Notes: generated by a model not told the origin, from the letters alone. 41,334 bases of DNA from Muribaculaceae bacterium (GCA_017620715.1 JAGAUN010000071.1:1-41334); one strand, 5' to 3'. Positions 17,155 to 26,525 are shown, counted from the stretch's first letter. A program made the numbers and translations.

Positions 17155-18141
17155 TTAGGGCTGAGGGTCGGAGACGGGTTCTGATGGCTGCTGCGCCGGA
17201 TCGGCGGCAGGCTGACTGTGCCGGCGGGTGAAGGCGCTGGGAGCGTTGCCGCTTACCTGGGCAAGGCGCCCGAGTATATCAATAATTTCGCCGGCATTGG
17301 AGGTGGAGAGGAGTATGGATCCGTCGCGGTTGAGTACATAAAATACCGGCGAAAAGCGAAGATCCCACTGCTGGTCAGCATTTTCAGAAGCTCCCACTTT
17401 CCAGTTCTCCGGGTATGAAGTCACGCTTTGGCGCCATTGGTCGTCAGGTTCGCCGGCATAGATGCAGTAGAAATCCACAATGCCGCGGTCAATCACCATG
17501 CGCGAAAGCACATCGGTGTCGATGCGAAGCCGGGCCATTGAGCACTCGCTGCAGTCGGGGTCGTTGAAAAATACTATGGCGCCCGCTTTCGTAGTGTCGG
17601 GCACAATGGTGTGTTCCTGTCCGAGTATGTCGGTATACTTGGTTACGGGTGCTATTTTGCCGGGCTGCGATGCATCGAGTATACGGTATATGTGTTCGTA
17701 GCGCAGCTTCGTGGTCTTGTCGACCTTCTTGTTGGCAAGAAATTGGTCGAGGAATATCAGATAAAGCTGGTCGGATGGCACGGCGGCAGTATCGGAGTAG
17801 AAAGTAGCTTCGGCAATGTCGCTTACTAAGAGCACCGGCTCTTTAGATGTGGAAACTTTTTTCATGAAGCTCTGCATGGCGTCGGTCACACCGCCTACGG
17901 TGCCGTAAGGCATAAGGGAGAAGAAGTCGACCACGGCGCCGCGAAACTTGTCGCGCGACGATAGAGCTTTCTTTATGTCGCAAAAGTCCCAGTAATGGGC
18001 CAGAAGGTAATCGGTGCGGTCGTGCAGCAGCACAATGGAATCGGGCACTACCGGCATCTGAAAGAATTGTTGTGGTGTCTGGGCCGACGAGCACAGTGCC
18101 GATGCCGCAAACGTGATGAGTGATATTATGGCATATTTCAT
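17155..18141 (-). CDS. Exported DUF5106 / thioredoxin-like protein
   Basis: A 328-residue protein with a signal peptide (about 1-20, cleavage after Ser-Ser-Ala). An N-terminal region (about 25-160) resembles DUF5106, often found before thioredoxin domains in Bacteroidetes. A thioredoxin-like region follows, with Asp-Cys-Ser-Glu-Cys (Cys197, Cys200) just after a Val-Phe-Phe-Asn-Asp strand, in the position of a redox CxxC. The tail (about 300-328) is Pro/Gln/Ser-rich. It probably handles thiols in the periplasm. The ATG at 18141 is preferred over one 13 codons upstream because it opens the signal peptide and fits the promoter at 18184-18214. It is the first gene of the seven-gene minus-strand run. 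Confidence 0.78.
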   Translation of the reverse strand: MKYAIISLITFAASALCSSAQTPQQFFQMPVVPDSIVLLHDRTDYLLAHYWDFCDIKKALSSRDKFRGAVVDFFSLMPYGTVGGVTDAMQSFMKKVSTSKEPVLLVSDIAEATFYSDTAAVPSDQLYLIFLDQFLANKKVDKTTKLRYEHIYRILDASQPGKIAPVTKYTDILGQEHTIVPDTTKAGAIVFFNDPDCSECSMARLRIDTDVLSRMVIDRGIVDFYCIYAGEPDDQWRQSVTSYPENWKVGASENADQQWDLRFSPVFYVLNRDGSILLSTSNAGEIIDILGRLAQVSGNAPSAFTRRHSQPAADPAQQPSEPVSDPQP

Positions 18142-18183
18142 AAATGTCAGGTTGTAATGATTATGGCACGCGTTTTGCATTTA

Positions 18184-18214
18184 CAAAAGTAACAAAAAAC
18201 GTGTGATATGGAAA
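18184..18214 (-). promoter_or_regulatory. Promoter of the DUF5106-DoxX-mnmA-...-kdsA run
   Basis: On the minus strand TTTC (18211-18214) precedes a perfect -7 box TACTTTTG (18184-18191) by 19 bases. The predicted start near 18177 gives a leader of about 36 bases to the ATG at 18141. Confidence 0.62.
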
Positions 18215-18218
18215 GCAG

Positions 18219-18262
18219 CCGCGCAAAAAATACACCGCACTCAATCAACATTACTTGCGCGG
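18219..18262. repeat. Inverted repeat between divergent genes
   Basis: CCGCGCAA (18219-18226) and TTGCGCGG (18255-18262) are perfect 8-bp inverted copies separated by 28 bases. They lie between the divergent DUF5106-run promoter and clpB. They could be operator half-sites or a leader hairpin. No consensus -7 box was found for clpB in this gap, so a different promoter class is possible. Confidence 0.5.
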
Positions 18263-18317
18263 GGATTGTTTACAAGTTAATCGCAGTACGTATAAACTAT
18301 TTATTCAACATCGCTAT

Positions 18318-20909
18318 ATGAATTTCAATAATTTCACAATCAAGTCGCAAGAAGCCATCCAGAAAGCTCTTGAGTATGCCAAGGCTTCGGGTAATCAGGC
18401 TATTGAACCTGTGCATCTGCTTAAAGGCGTATTGAGCGAGGGCGAATCGGTGGTGAAATTTATTTTTGCCAAGGTAGGCGCTAATCTCAACCAGATATCT
18501 ACGGCTATAGACCGCGAGATTGCTTCTCTGGCGAAAGTGTCGGGAGGTAGCGAGCCGTATCTTAGCCGCTACAGCAACGATGTGCTGCAGCGTTCGCTTG
18601 ACATTGCCAAACGTCAGGGCGACCAGTATGTCACTCTCGAAGCTATTTTGCTGGCACTCTTCGAAGTATCATCGCCTGCATCTACCATAATGAAAGATGC
18701 CGGCATGAACGAAAAGGAGATGACTGCTGCTATCGAGGAGTTGCGTAAAGGGAAGAAGGCCACCGACCAGGGGGCTGAGGATACCTACAACGCGCTGTCG
18801 AAATATGCCATTAATCTTAACGAGCGTGCCCGCGCAGGTAAGCTCGACCCTGTGATAGGCCGTGATGACGAGATACGACGCGTGCTTCAGATTTTGTCGC
18901 GACGCACCAAAAACAACCCCATGCTCATAGGTGAGCCCGGTACCGGCAAAACGGCCATTGCCGAGGGGTTGGCACAGCGTATAGTTCGTGGCGATGTGCC
19001 TGAGAATCTGCGCTCAAAGCAAATCTTCTCTCTTGACATGGGAGCACTTGTGGCAGGTGCCAAATACAAGGGCGAATTTGAGGAGCGCCTCAAAGCCATA
19101 GTCAACGAGGTGACCCAGAGCGACGGAGAGATAATACTCTTTATCGATGAGATACATACCCTTGTTGGTGCAGGCAAAGGCGAAGGTGCTATGGATGCCG
19201 CCAACATCCTCAAGCCTGCGCTGGCCCGTGGCGAGTTGCGAAGCATCGGTGCAACTACTCTTGATGAGTATCAGAAATATTTTGAAAAAGACAAGGCCCT
19301 TGAGCGCCGATTCCAGAAGGTGATGGTAGACGAGCCCGACGAGACAAGCGCCATAGCCATATTGCGTGGTCTGAAAGAACGCTACGAAAACCACCACAAG
19401 GTACGTATCCGCGACGAAGCTATTATTGCAGCCGTGCAGTTGTCGGAGCGCTACATCACTGACCGTTTTCTCCCCGACAAGGCTATCGACCTGGTAGACG
19501 AAGCGGCATCGAAATTACGCCTCGAAATCGACTCGGTACCTCAGGCGTTAGACGAGATTACCCGTGCAATAGCTCAGAAAGAGATTGAGCGCGAGGCGAT
19601 AAAGCGCGAAGGCGATAAGGAGAAGGTGAGAGAGATAGAGAAAGACCTTGCCTCGCTGCGTGAGGAGGAGAAGGAATATACTGCTAAATGGCGTGCCGAA
19701 AAAGACCTCATAAACCGTATCCAGCAAAACAAAATCGATATCGAGCAGCTCAATTTCGAGGCCGACCGTGCCGAGCGCGAAGGCGACTATGCCAAAGTGG
19801 CAGAGATACGCTATTCACGCGTGCAGGAAAAGGAACGTGATAATGCCTCGATACAGGAGCAGCTCAAAATGATGCAGGGTGAAAAAGCCTTGATAAAGGA
19901 GGAGGTCGACGCCGAAGATATTGCCGATGTGGTTTCGCGCTGGACAGGTATTCCGGTCAATAAGATGGTACAGAGCGAAAAAGAGAAGCTGTTGCATCTC
20001 GAAGCGGAGCTGCACAACCGCGTGGTAGGTCAGGACGAGGCCATCAGCGCCATAGCCGATGCCGTGCGCCGCTCCCGCGCCGGACTCAACGATCCGCGTC
20101 GCCCCATTGGTTCGTTTATCTTCTTGGGTACCACCGGCGTAGGTAAGACCGAACTGGCTAAGGCTCTTGCCGAATATCTCTTCGACGACGAGAATATGAT
20201 GACCCGTATCGATATGAGCGAGTATCAGGAGAAACACACCGTGAGCCGACTCGTTGGAGCGCCTCCCGGATATGTCGGATATGACGAGGGTGGTCAGCTT
20301 ACCGAGGCTGTGCGCCGCAAGCCGTATTCGGTTGTGCTCTTCGATGAAATTGAAAAAGCCCATCCCGATGTGTTCAACATACTTCTTCAGGTATTGGACG
20401 ACGGTCGTCTTACCGACAATAAAGGTCGACTGGTGAATTTCAAAAACACCATAATAATCATGACCTCCAACATGGGCTCCTCCGTGATTCGCGACAATTT
20501 TGCCACTCTCACACCCGAGAATCACGACGAAGTTGTGGAAAAGACCAAACTGCAGGTGCTCGAAATGCTCAAACAGACCATACGCCCCGAATTCCTCAAC
20601 CGTATCGACGAGACTATAATGTTTACCCCGCTCAACGAGAAGGAGATAGAGGAAATTGTCGGGTTGCAGATACGCAGCGTGCAGAAGATGCTTGCCACCA
20701 ACGGCATCACCCTCGAGATTACTCCGCAGGCGCTCAAATATCTTGCCGAAGAGGGCTACGACCCCGAGTTTGGCGCGCGCCCGGTAAAACGTGCCATACA
20801 CCGTCTGGTGCTCAACCGCCTGTCAAAAGATATCCTTGCGCAGAAGGTTGACCGCGACAAGCCGATTATAATCGACGTGGCCGACGACAACCTCGTGTTC
20901 AATAATTGA
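18318..20909 (+). CDS. clpB: ATP-dependent chaperone ClpB
   Basis: Hexameric AAA+ disaggregase that rescues aggregated proteins with DnaK. The 863-residue product has the full architecture: Clp N-domain repeats (about 1-145), first AAA+ module with Walker A Gly-Glu-Pro-Gly-Thr-Gly-Lys-Thr at 205-212, a long charged middle coiled-coil (about 410-530), and second AAA+ module with Gly-Thr-Thr-Gly-Val-Gly-Lys-Thr at 604-611. The C-terminal part has Gly-Ala-Arg-Pro-Val-Lys-Arg. The middle coiled-coil separates ClpB from ClpA and ClpC. The ATG at 18318 (Met-Asn-Phe-Asn-Asn-Phe-Thr) is chosen because the family N-terminus begins there; the frame is open 21 codons further upstream. Heat-shock control is expected but not shown. 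Confidence 0.97.
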   Translation: MNFNNFTIKSQEAIQKALEYAKASGNQAIEPVHLLKGVLSEGESVVKFIFAKVGANLNQISTAIDREIASLAKVSGGSEPYLSRYSNDVLQRSLDIAKRQGDQYVTLEAILLALFEVSSPASTIMKDAGMNEKEMTAAIEELRKGKKATDQGAEDTYNALSKYAINLNERARAGKLDPVIGRDDEIRRVLQILSRRTKNNPMLIGEPGTGKTAIAEGLAQRIVRGDVPENLRSKQIFSLDMGALVAGAKYKGEFEERLKAIVNEVTQSDGEIILFIDEIHTLVGAGKGEGAMDAANILKPALARGELRSIGATTLDEYQKYFEKDKALERRFQKVMVDEPDETSAIAILRGLKERYENHHKVRIRDEAIIAAVQLSERYITDRFLPDKAIDLVDEAASKLRLEIDSVPQALDEITRAIAQKEIEREAIKREGDKEKVREIEKDLASLREEEKEYTAKWRAEKDLINRIQQNKIDIEQLNFEADRAEREGDYAKVAEIRYSRVQEKERDNASIQEQLKMMQGEKALIKEEVDAEDIADVVSRWTGIPVNKMVQSEKEKLLHLEAELHNRVVGQDEAISAIADAVRRSRAGLNDPRRPIGSFIFLGTTGVGKTELAKALAEYLFDDENMMTRIDMSEYQEKHTVSRLVGAPPGYVGYDEGGQLTEAVRRKPYSVVLFDEIEKAHPDVFNILLQVLDDGRLTDNKGRLVNFKNTIIIMTSNMGSSVIRDNFATLTPENHDEVVEKTKLQVLEMLKQTIRPEFLNRIDETIMFTPLNEKEIEEIVGLQIRSVQKMLATNGITLEITPQALKYLAEEGYDPEFGARPVKRAIHRLVLNRLSKDILAQKVDRDKPIIIDVADDNLVFNN

Positions 20910-20945
20910 TAATAACCTATAACCTAAATATTTAATCTTATTTTT

Positions 20946-21428
20946 ATGAAAAAAATACTTTCGATACTGACTATACTCGCCCTGTGTGCCGGTGTGTTCA
21001 CTGCGTGCGATGACGATGACGATAAGGCACCCCAGGTGAAAATCTCATTTACCTACGGAAGCACCGTGAAGGTGGTTGATGGCGATTTATATGTAGTGAA
21101 AGGTACCCCCTTTACTGTCGATGCTATCAACTGTACTGCCGTGCGCCCGAATACAACAGCAATGGTGACCGGGCCGGTGAGCTATTGGCTCGACGCAGCG
21201 CCTATGGGCACTACCTATGTTTCGCCTTTCGGCGTGTCGCTTGATACCGACGCTTTGGCCGTAGGACGCCATTTCATCACCGTGCAGATGGGTATCGCCG
21301 AGGAGGGATGTGCCTTGGCAATGGCTGTGGCCGAAGTTGACTTCAATGTGGTGAGCGAGGAGTCGCAGATACCTACCCCCGGCGGCGATGATTCATCCAC
21401 CCAACCCATCGATTATACTCTCAAATAG
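20946..21428 (+). CDS. Putative surface-exposed lipoprotein
   Basis: I recognise no family. The 160-residue product has a lipoprotein signal peptide with Phe-Thr-Ala-Cys (lipidated Cys21), followed at once by five Asp residues and Lys. Acidic residues directly after the Cys are typical of the Bacteroidetes lipoprotein export signal, so exposure on the cell surface is likely. The remaining ~130 residues are rich in beta-forming Val/Thr/Phe segments, consistent with one or two small beta-sandwich modules, and end in a Gly/Asp/Ser-rich tail. It lies 36 bases after clpB, so it may be read through from clpB. A perfect hairpin follows it. Confidence 0.72.
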   Translation: MKKILSILTILALCAGVFTACDDDDDKAPQVKISFTYGSTVKVVDGDLYVVKGTPFTVDAINCTAVRPNTTAMVTGPVSYWLDAAPMGTTYVSPFGVSLDTDALAVGRHFITVQMGIAEEGCALAMAVAEVDFNVVSEESQIPTPGGDDSSTQPIDYTLK

Positions 21429-21456
21429 CAAAACAATAGTTCCCCATCAGAAATTT

Positions 21457-21499
21457 GGCGGAGGATAAGGCTGACAATTTTGAAGCCTTATCCTCCGCT
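21457..21499. terminator. Bidirectional hairpin between convergent transcription units
   Basis: A perfect 15-bp inverted repeat (21458-21472 with 21484-21498) and an 11-base loop lies between the lipoprotein stop (21428, plus) and the glycosyltransferase stop (21511, minus). Neither side has a strong T-tract, but position and stem length fit a shared terminator. Confidence 0.65.
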
Positions 21500-21510
21500 A
21501 ATAGTTACTA

Positions 21511-22308
21511 TCACTTCATAAACGGAGCGTTGAAACGTTTGCGCTCGGCATCAAAAAACCATCCCCATTTATTGAAATAGCGTATCATGTTGGCTATGTG
21601 TATGCAGAGCATCTTAAAACTGTGGTATGAGGCGCTGCGATGGTGATGTATGGCCGTTACCTCAGGGTAGTAGAGTGTCGGGGCGACACGGTGCAGTCGC
21701 CGGCTCATGTCAATATCCTCGGGGTAAAGGAAGAAGCGCTCGTCGAAAAGACCTACCTCCTTCAGCACGGCGCACGACATCATCATGAAGCTGCCCTGCA
21801 TATATGGGATATTGGCCTGACGTGAGGGGTCTATGTGGCGCAACTCGTAGCGTTCACGCCGTTTTTTGAAAAGAAACTTGGGGAGGAAGCGTCGGGCTAT
21901 CACATCGATTGGTGACGGCAGCATGCGCACCGTATGTTGCGGGGTGCCGTCGCGATTTAGTATTTTGGGATGGATGGCGCCTACCGAGGTGTTGTCGGCC
22001 ATATATTGTGCCATACGGTCTATGTCGGCCGGGGCAATCTCCACGTCGCTGTTTATTACCAGATGAAGGTCGAAGTCCCGGGCGATGCTTTGGCGCAGGG
22101 CAACATTATGGCCCGCGCCATACCCTCGGTTGGATTGTGAAATATAATGCGTTTTTGGGTAAAGCAGCACTGTAGATTCAAGGTCGTTATTGCCCGAATG
22201 GTCAACTACATATATTGCCTCGGCACAGCTGTCGGACAACGTGCCGAGGCATTTCTTGAGCTCCTCGGGCGATGTGTGATATGTGACTACCGATGCCGCA
22301 AGACGCAT
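21511..22308 (-). CDS. Family 2 glycosyltransferase
   Basis: A 265-residue soluble or membrane-associated GT-A enzyme. Residues 1-110 carry the nucleotide-sugar part: Ser-Val-Val-Thr-Tyr near the start, Tyr-Val-Val-Asp-His-Ser-Gly-Asn-Asn, Asn-Arg-Gly-Tyr-Gly-Ala-Gly-His-Asn, and the DxD-like Ile-Asn-Ser-Asp-Val. Later Gly-Ser-Phe-Met-Met-Met and Glu-Asp-Ile-Asp-Met-Ser-Arg-Arg fit the acceptor/catalytic motif of WbbL-type rhamnosyltransferases. Donor and acceptor are unknown; a role in cell-surface glycan synthesis is likely. The gene starts 30 bases after the DUF4923 gene and is probably co-transcribed with it. Confidence 0.87.
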   Translation of the reverse strand: MRLAASVVTYHTSPEELKKCLGTLSDSCAEAIYVVDHSGNNDLESTVLLYPKTHYISQSNRGYGAGHNVALRQSIARDFDLHLVINSDVEIAPADIDRMAQYMADNTSVGAIHPKILNRDGTPQHTVRMLPSPIDVIARRFLPKFLFKKRRERYELRHIDPSRQANIPYMQGSFMMMSCAVLKEVGLFDERFFLYPEDIDMSRRLHRVAPTLYYPEVTAIHHHRSASYHSFKMLCIHIANMIRYFNKWGWFFDAERKRFNAPFMK

Positions 22309-22338
22309 TTGCCTGGAAATATGTGTAGTGAACGATGC

Positions 22339-22965
22339 TTATTTACCCGATGCTTTAAGCTCGAATCCCGCACAGATGCCGTCGTAGCTCGACAGGGTGT
22401 TGATAGAGGAATTGCCGGTCAGAGAGCCCGCGGCTTTTACTATCTGTATCAGTTTCGAAACATCAAACATTACCTTGATTCCGCCCAACGGGTTCTTCTC
22501 GACGTAGGTATCCATTTTGCCTACCTTGATTTTGCCGGCTGTGAAATTGAATACAAAGTTTGCCTGTGAATTTGCATCTGTAACTTTTGATATCGTGCCT
22601 TTGAGAGTGATACCGCGCACCTTCATCTCGAATGTTGAGTCGGCGGCTACGGTGAGGGTCATCTTGTCAATGCCCGTTTTAGCGTATATGGGCTCCATTT
22701 TCGATTTTATGGTGGCTGCTGCGGCGGCGCCACCGGCTTTCTGGAGCATGTTGTCGGACTTAAATGTCACTGCCGGAGCCGAATAAGACCAGTCGCCAAC
22801 GAGGTCTTTAATCTCGACATTGCCTGTTGACAGTACTCCGTCTACTATAGAACCGATACCGTCGCCCGAACCGAGATTCTTAAGGGCGCCTTTTATGTCA
22901 AAAGGCTGTGCTGAGCTGCTTGTCAAAATGGCCATTACCGCGACCAATGCAAATATTTTTTTCAT
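22339..22965 (-). CDS. DUF4923 lipocalin-like exported protein
   Basis: A 208-residue protein with a signal peptide (about 1-19, ending Ser-Ser-Ser-Ala). The body matches the DUF4923 pattern seen in Bacteroidetes: Asp-Leu-Val-Gly-Asp-Trp-x-Tyr-x-x-Pro-Ala-Val-x-Phe-x-Ser-Asp-Asn, then Lys-Ala-Gly-Gly-Ala-Ala, a beta-rich middle, and an end with Leu-Ser-Ser-Tyr-Asp-Gly-Ile-Cys-Ala-Gly-Phe-Glu. The fold is expected to be a lipocalin-like barrel in the periplasm; ligand and role are unknown. The ATG at 22965 is preferred to one 20 codons upstream because it starts the signal peptide and lies below the -7 box at 22993. Confidence 0.82.
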   Translation of the reverse strand: MKKIFALVAVMAILTSSSAQPFDIKGALKNLGSGDGIGSIVDGVLSTGNVEIKDLVGDWSYSAPAVTFKSDNMLQKAGGAAAAATIKSKMEPIYAKTGIDKMTLTVAADSTFEMKVRGITLKGTISKVTDANSQANFVFNFTAGKIKVGKMDTYVEKNPLGGIKVMFDVSKLIQIVKAAGSLTGNSSINTLSSYDGICAGFELKASGK

Positions 22966-22992
22966 AATTTCGATTGTTTTTGTCTGGATTTG

Positions 22993-23000
22993 CAAAAGTA
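22993..23000 (-). promoter_or_regulatory. -7 box of the DUF4923-glycosyltransferase pair
   Basis: The minus strand reads TACTTTTG, a perfect TAnnTTTG. The predicted start near 22986 leaves a leader of about 21 bases before the ATG at 22965. No convincing -33 element is seen at the standard spacing. Confidence 0.45.
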
Positions 23001-23065
23001 ATAATCGAAGCTGAAATACCGCCATCAGGCCTTTGTGTTAACGAATTTTAAGAAACAGTGCTCCG

Positions 23066-23093
23066 TTCGGCCACGGGAAAAGATATATCTTTA
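23066..23093 (+). promoter_or_regulatory. Possible promoter of the PCMD/beta-barrel operon
   Basis: TTCG (23066-23069) and TATCTTTA (23086-23093) resemble the -33 and -7 boxes, with one mismatch in each and a short 16-base spacing. A start near 23100 would give a leader of about 25 bases. It is the best candidate in the 159-base gap, but weak. Confidence 0.38.
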
Positions 23094-23124
23094 CAAAATA
23101 TTTGTGAAATAGTTGAGATAATAG

Positions 23125-25710
23125 ATGCCGCGCACATCAATGAAATATGCCCTGCAAGCCATAAGTATGCTTACTATGCTGATAGTGTGTGCTTTTACTG
23201 CATCTTGTACCGACGATACGGAGCGTGATATTTACGGCACATCCAAACTTGAGCCGACAGCTCAAGTGGATGCCACGGTATATACCGTTGAAGGGGTAGA
23301 CCACACCGGCTCGCTTCTGCCCTTTGTGCCTGTGCCGGAAGACCTCTCGCTCACTCTGACCCGCACCGACGGCTCATATTCGCACACATGGGAATCGATA
23401 GCCGACTACTCCGACCGGGAACCCCTTATGCCCGGCTTTTATAATGTGGAGGTTTCGTATGGATCGGAATATGACGAGGGACCCGATTCACCATACTTCT
23501 ACGGCATATCGAGTGTAAATATCTCGAGCACAGGCGAAACGGTGAGTGTGTCGGTAACCGCAAAGTTGGCCAATGCTTTGTGGCGTGTAAACTATACCGA
23601 CGCATTTACCGATTATTTCGCAGCGGCCAAAGCCATACTGCATTCGCAGGGAGGCGGATACATAGAAGTATTGCCCGAGCATACTGCTCCGGTGTATTTA
23701 CGCCCCGGGGCGGTGAAAGTAATGATGCAGATAGAGATGCCCGACGGGAAGAAGGTTGAATTCCTCGCAGCCTCTGTTGCAGAGGCTTTAGCCGCACATC
23801 TCTACAGTCTTACGGTTGACTTGCGGTTTGCTTCCGACGGCACACCGCAGATAATCCTGTCGTTTGACGAGTCAACCGCCACCGACGATGTGACTGTGTC
23901 TCTCACTCCGCAGTTCCTGAGTGCGTCTGCACCCGTACTCACCCCGCAGGGATTTACCGGTGCATCGGTCATAGAGATAGCGGAAGGTACCACGCCCGAG
24001 CACCCTATTTCGGTGAGTGTGGAGAAGGCGCTTGCTTCGCATTTGTTGCTCACCACCAAAGCACCGTCGCTCATCGAGGCCGGATGGCCCGCCGAGATAG
24101 ATATGATGAGGGCTACGGATGAGCAGCTGAACGCAATGCGCCGACTCGGACTGACAATAACCGATGATGCGGCCGGCAACCGAGTGTACGATTTTACGGC
24201 GGTTGCGGCTAATCTCAGAGCAACGGGAGCCGACAATTCGCTCAACAGTTTCTCGTGGGTGGCAACATCGCCGCAAGGACGTATGGCCGGCCCGTTGGTG
24301 CTCAATATCGAGGTGCGTCCGGTAGATATTCATATTGTTTCGGTTTCGCCCGTAGTGATAGGAATCAACAAAGCTCAGGCGCGGGTGATTTCGCCCGATG
24401 CCAACCTGGAGCGCAACATAACGGTTGAAACTCGCAATTCGGCCGATGAGCCGTGGCAGCCCTCATCTATTGCATCGGTAGAGCAGGACGCCGACCGTCC
24501 GGGCCGCTGGATTGTGACTTTCGATGTGCCGCAATCAACCCGTGCTGAAGTAGAGATGCGTATACTTTATTGCGGTCAGGTTAAAGCAACATACACCTTG
24601 AAGCGGGAGGCTCCCCAGTATACAGTCGATATCGATGCTTTTGCCCTTCTCGCTCTGGTGAGGGTGCAGGCTGCCACCCCCGAACTTACCGAGCTGGTGG
24701 TATCGCTGGCCACGGTATATATCGACGGCAAGCCTACATTGCAGGTCACCCGCCATCCGTTGCTTGGCTACATTACCGTGGGCGCTCTTACGGCCAACCG
24801 TACCTACCGACTCTCAACAACGCTCTTCGACGCAGCCTCGGCAGCAGCTCACCCCGACAGCTTTACCCCCGACATCACTTTTGCCACTGAAAACAATGCG
24901 GGGGTGCCCAACGGAGACTTCGATGAGATTGAAGCCGGTGCCATAAAATACACCAACATGCCGGCCGGAGGCCGCTACTCGCAAAACATTGTTGAGATTT
25001 ACAATCGCCAGAACTATCATAATTTCAACCTGTCGGTGCCCAAGAAATGGGCCAATACCAATGCCAAGACCTTCTGCGGAGCGGCTGCTAATCACAATAC
25101 CTGGTATATGCAGCCGTCGGTATTCACCACCGATATCGCCGCCTCGGGTCCATATGCCGCAGTAGTGCGTTCGGTAGGCTGGGATCTTGCCGGGCCATCC
25201 ATACCCGACTACCGTCAGCCCGGTCAGCCTTATACCGACTACTCATGCGTCATACCGCAGATTGCACACCGGGCGGCAGGCAAGCTCTTTATAGGCTCGT
25301 ACCGTTTCGATCCGGCCACTCTCACCGAGCAATATGAGCAGGGTGTAGATTTCCGCTCACGCCCCTCGGCACTCAACGGCTACTACGCGTTTACTCCTTC
25401 TACCAACGATATTTACGACCAGGGACTGGTGATAGTAGAGGTGTTGGGCGAATTAGACGGCGCCGAGATTGTGATAGCTTCGGGGCGCAAAAATCTTTCC
25501 GCAGCCTCCACCTACACCGCATTTTCCGTTCCTCTCTCCTACCAATATTTCGGATTGAAAGCAACCCGACTCAAAATAATGTTTGCCTCGTCGAGCCACA
25601 TCGGCAGCATCGATGAGGAATCGGCCCGGGTAGTCACCTTTTCCGATCCCTCGGTGTCAATGGCAATAGGCAACAAACTTACCGTAGACAATCTCACATT
25701 TTCATATTAA
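23125..25710 (+). CDS. DUF4493 and PCMD domain surface lipoprotein
   Basis: An 861-residue lipoprotein. Phe-Thr-Ala-Ser-Cys puts the lipidated Cys at residue 28, followed by Thr-Asp-Asp; a start at Met6 is equally possible. Residues about 60-240 match DUF4493 (Thr-Arg-Thr-Asp-Gly-Ser-Tyr, Pro-Tyr-Phe-Tyr-Gly, Ala-Lys-Leu-Ala-Asn, His-Ser-x-Gly-Gly). The middle (about 250-600) looks like several beta-sandwich modules. The C-terminal part (about 605-861) matches PCMD, the putative carbohydrate metabolism domain (Asn-Gly-Asp-Phe-Asp near its start, Leu-Phe-Ile-Gly-Ser-Tyr, Arg-Pro-Ser-Ala-Leu-Asn-Gly-Tyr-Tyr). PCMD is thought to be a carbohydrate-binding-like beta-fold, but its ligand is unknown. 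It is first of a four-gene run with two barrels and a second PCMD lipoprotein. Confidence 0.85.
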   Translation: MPRTSMKYALQAISMLTMLIVCAFTASCTDDTERDIYGTSKLEPTAQVDATVYTVEGVDHTGSLLPFVPVPEDLSLTLTRTDGSYSHTWESIADYSDREPLMPGFYNVEVSYGSEYDEGPDSPYFYGISSVNISSTGETVSVSVTAKLANALWRVNYTDAFTDYFAAAKAILHSQGGGYIEVLPEHTAPVYLRPGAVKVMMQIEMPDGKKVEFLAASVAEALAAHLYSLTVDLRFASDGTPQIILSFDESTATDDVTVSLTPQFLSASAPVLTPQGFTGASVIEIAEGTTPEHPISVSVEKALASHLLLTTKAPSLIEAGWPAEIDMMRATDEQLNAMRRLGLTITDDAAGNRVYDFTAVAANLRATGADNSLNSFSWVATSPQGRMAGPLVLNIEVRPVDIHIVSVSPVVIGINKAQARVISPDANLERNITVETRNSADEPWQPSSIASVEQDADRPGRWIVTFDVPQSTRAEVEMRILYCGQVKATYTLKREAPQYTVDIDAFALLALVRVQAATPELTELVVSLATVYIDGKPTLQVTRHPLLGYITVGALTANRTYRLSTTLFDAASAAAHPDSFTPDITFATENNAGVPNGDFDEIEAGAIKYTNMPAGGRYSQNIVEIYNRQNYHNFNLSVPKKWANTNAKTFCGAAANHNTWYMQPSVFTTDIAASGPYAAVVRSVGWDLAGPSIPDYRQPGQPYTDYSCVIPQIAHRAAGKLFIGSYRFDPATLTEQYEQGVDFRSRPSALNGYYAFTPSTNDIYDQGLVIVEVLGELDGAEIVIASGRKNLSAASTYTAFSVPLSYQYFGLKATRLKIMFASSSHIGSIDEESARVVTFSDPSVSMAIGNKLTVDNLTFSY

Positions 25711-25763
25711 TATAAATCAAAGCCAATTACCCAATCATATTTCTTAAGCTATAAAGCCGCAAC

Positions 25764-26519
25764 ATGTTAAAGTTATCAAAAATCTTGCTCGGTATATGCG
25801 CGTTTGCCCTCGCAGCTCCGGGCGCCGGAGCACAGGAGCATTTCAGCCGAGATCTGGAACAGGTTTCGTTTGTGCCCAAAGGCCAGTGGATTACAGGCGT
25901 CAGCGTAGGATACTCGCAGAGCGACCAAGACAATTATCAGTTTTTCGTGTTCGAGAAAATCAAGGGCGATACATATTCGTTTAAGGTAACCCCGATGGCG
26001 CTATACTCCTTCAAAGACAATCTTGCAGCAGGTATCAAGGTAGGATACGAGAGGAGCAAGACACGCCTCGACGCAGGTTCGCTGATACTTGATTCAGAGA
26101 CAACGTTCAATGCCGATAATCTCTATTCGATACGCTCCAACTTTTTCGCTACCGGTGCATTCCGAAATTATATATCGCTCGGCGACAGCCACCGCTTCGG
26201 ACTGTTTAACGAACTGCAACTCACCCTTGGAGGCGGTCGTGCCAAATACTCCAACTATACCGGCGGACAGGGCGAAAACCGTCATATAGAGGGTACTTAC
26301 GAGAGCAATTTTAATCTCAACGTAGGTCTCACTCCCGGATTCGTGATGTTTCTCAACAATTACTCGGCCATCGAAGTCAATATCGGTGTACTCGGATTCG
26401 GTTATACCCACACACGTGCCGTCACCAATCAGGTGCAGGTGTCACACCGCAAAACCAAGCACGCCAATTTTAAAATCAACCTCTTTTCCGTGCAATTCGG
26501 AATGGCATTTTATCTCTAA
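25764..26519 (+). CDS. Outer-membrane beta-barrel protein, paralogue A
   Basis: A 251-residue protein with a signal peptide (about 1-23, ending Ala-Gly-Ala) and no named domain that I recognise. The mature part shows the alternating hydrophobic/polar pattern of a small outer-membrane barrel, and ends in an aromatic-rich strand (Gly-Met-Ala-Phe-Tyr-Leu). The barrel opens with Phe-Val-Pro-Lys-Gly-Gln-Trp. It shares this and two later blocks with the next gene: Tyr-Ile-Ser-Leu-Gly-x-Ser-x-Arg-Phe preceded by Arg-Asn, and Pro-Gly-Phe-x-Met-Phe. It probably sits beside the PCMD lipoproteins in the outer membrane. The stop is 6 bases before the next ATG. Confidence 0.78.
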   Translation: MLKLSKILLGICAFALAAPGAGAQEHFSRDLEQVSFVPKGQWITGVSVGYSQSDQDNYQFFVFEKIKGDTYSFKVTPMALYSFKDNLAAGIKVGYERSKTRLDAGSLILDSETTFNADNLYSIRSNFFATGAFRNYISLGDSHRFGLFNELQLTLGGGRAKYSNYTGGQGENRHIEGTYESNFNLNVGLTPGFVMFLNNYSAIEVNIGVLGFGYTHTRAVTNQVQVSHRKTKHANFKINLFSVQFGMAFYL

Positions 26520-26525
26520 CGCCTT

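Noticed and set aside
19815-20801. A 328-codon minus-strand open frame inside clpB
   Set aside because: It is the mirror of the conserved second AAA+ module of ClpB and has no independent features.
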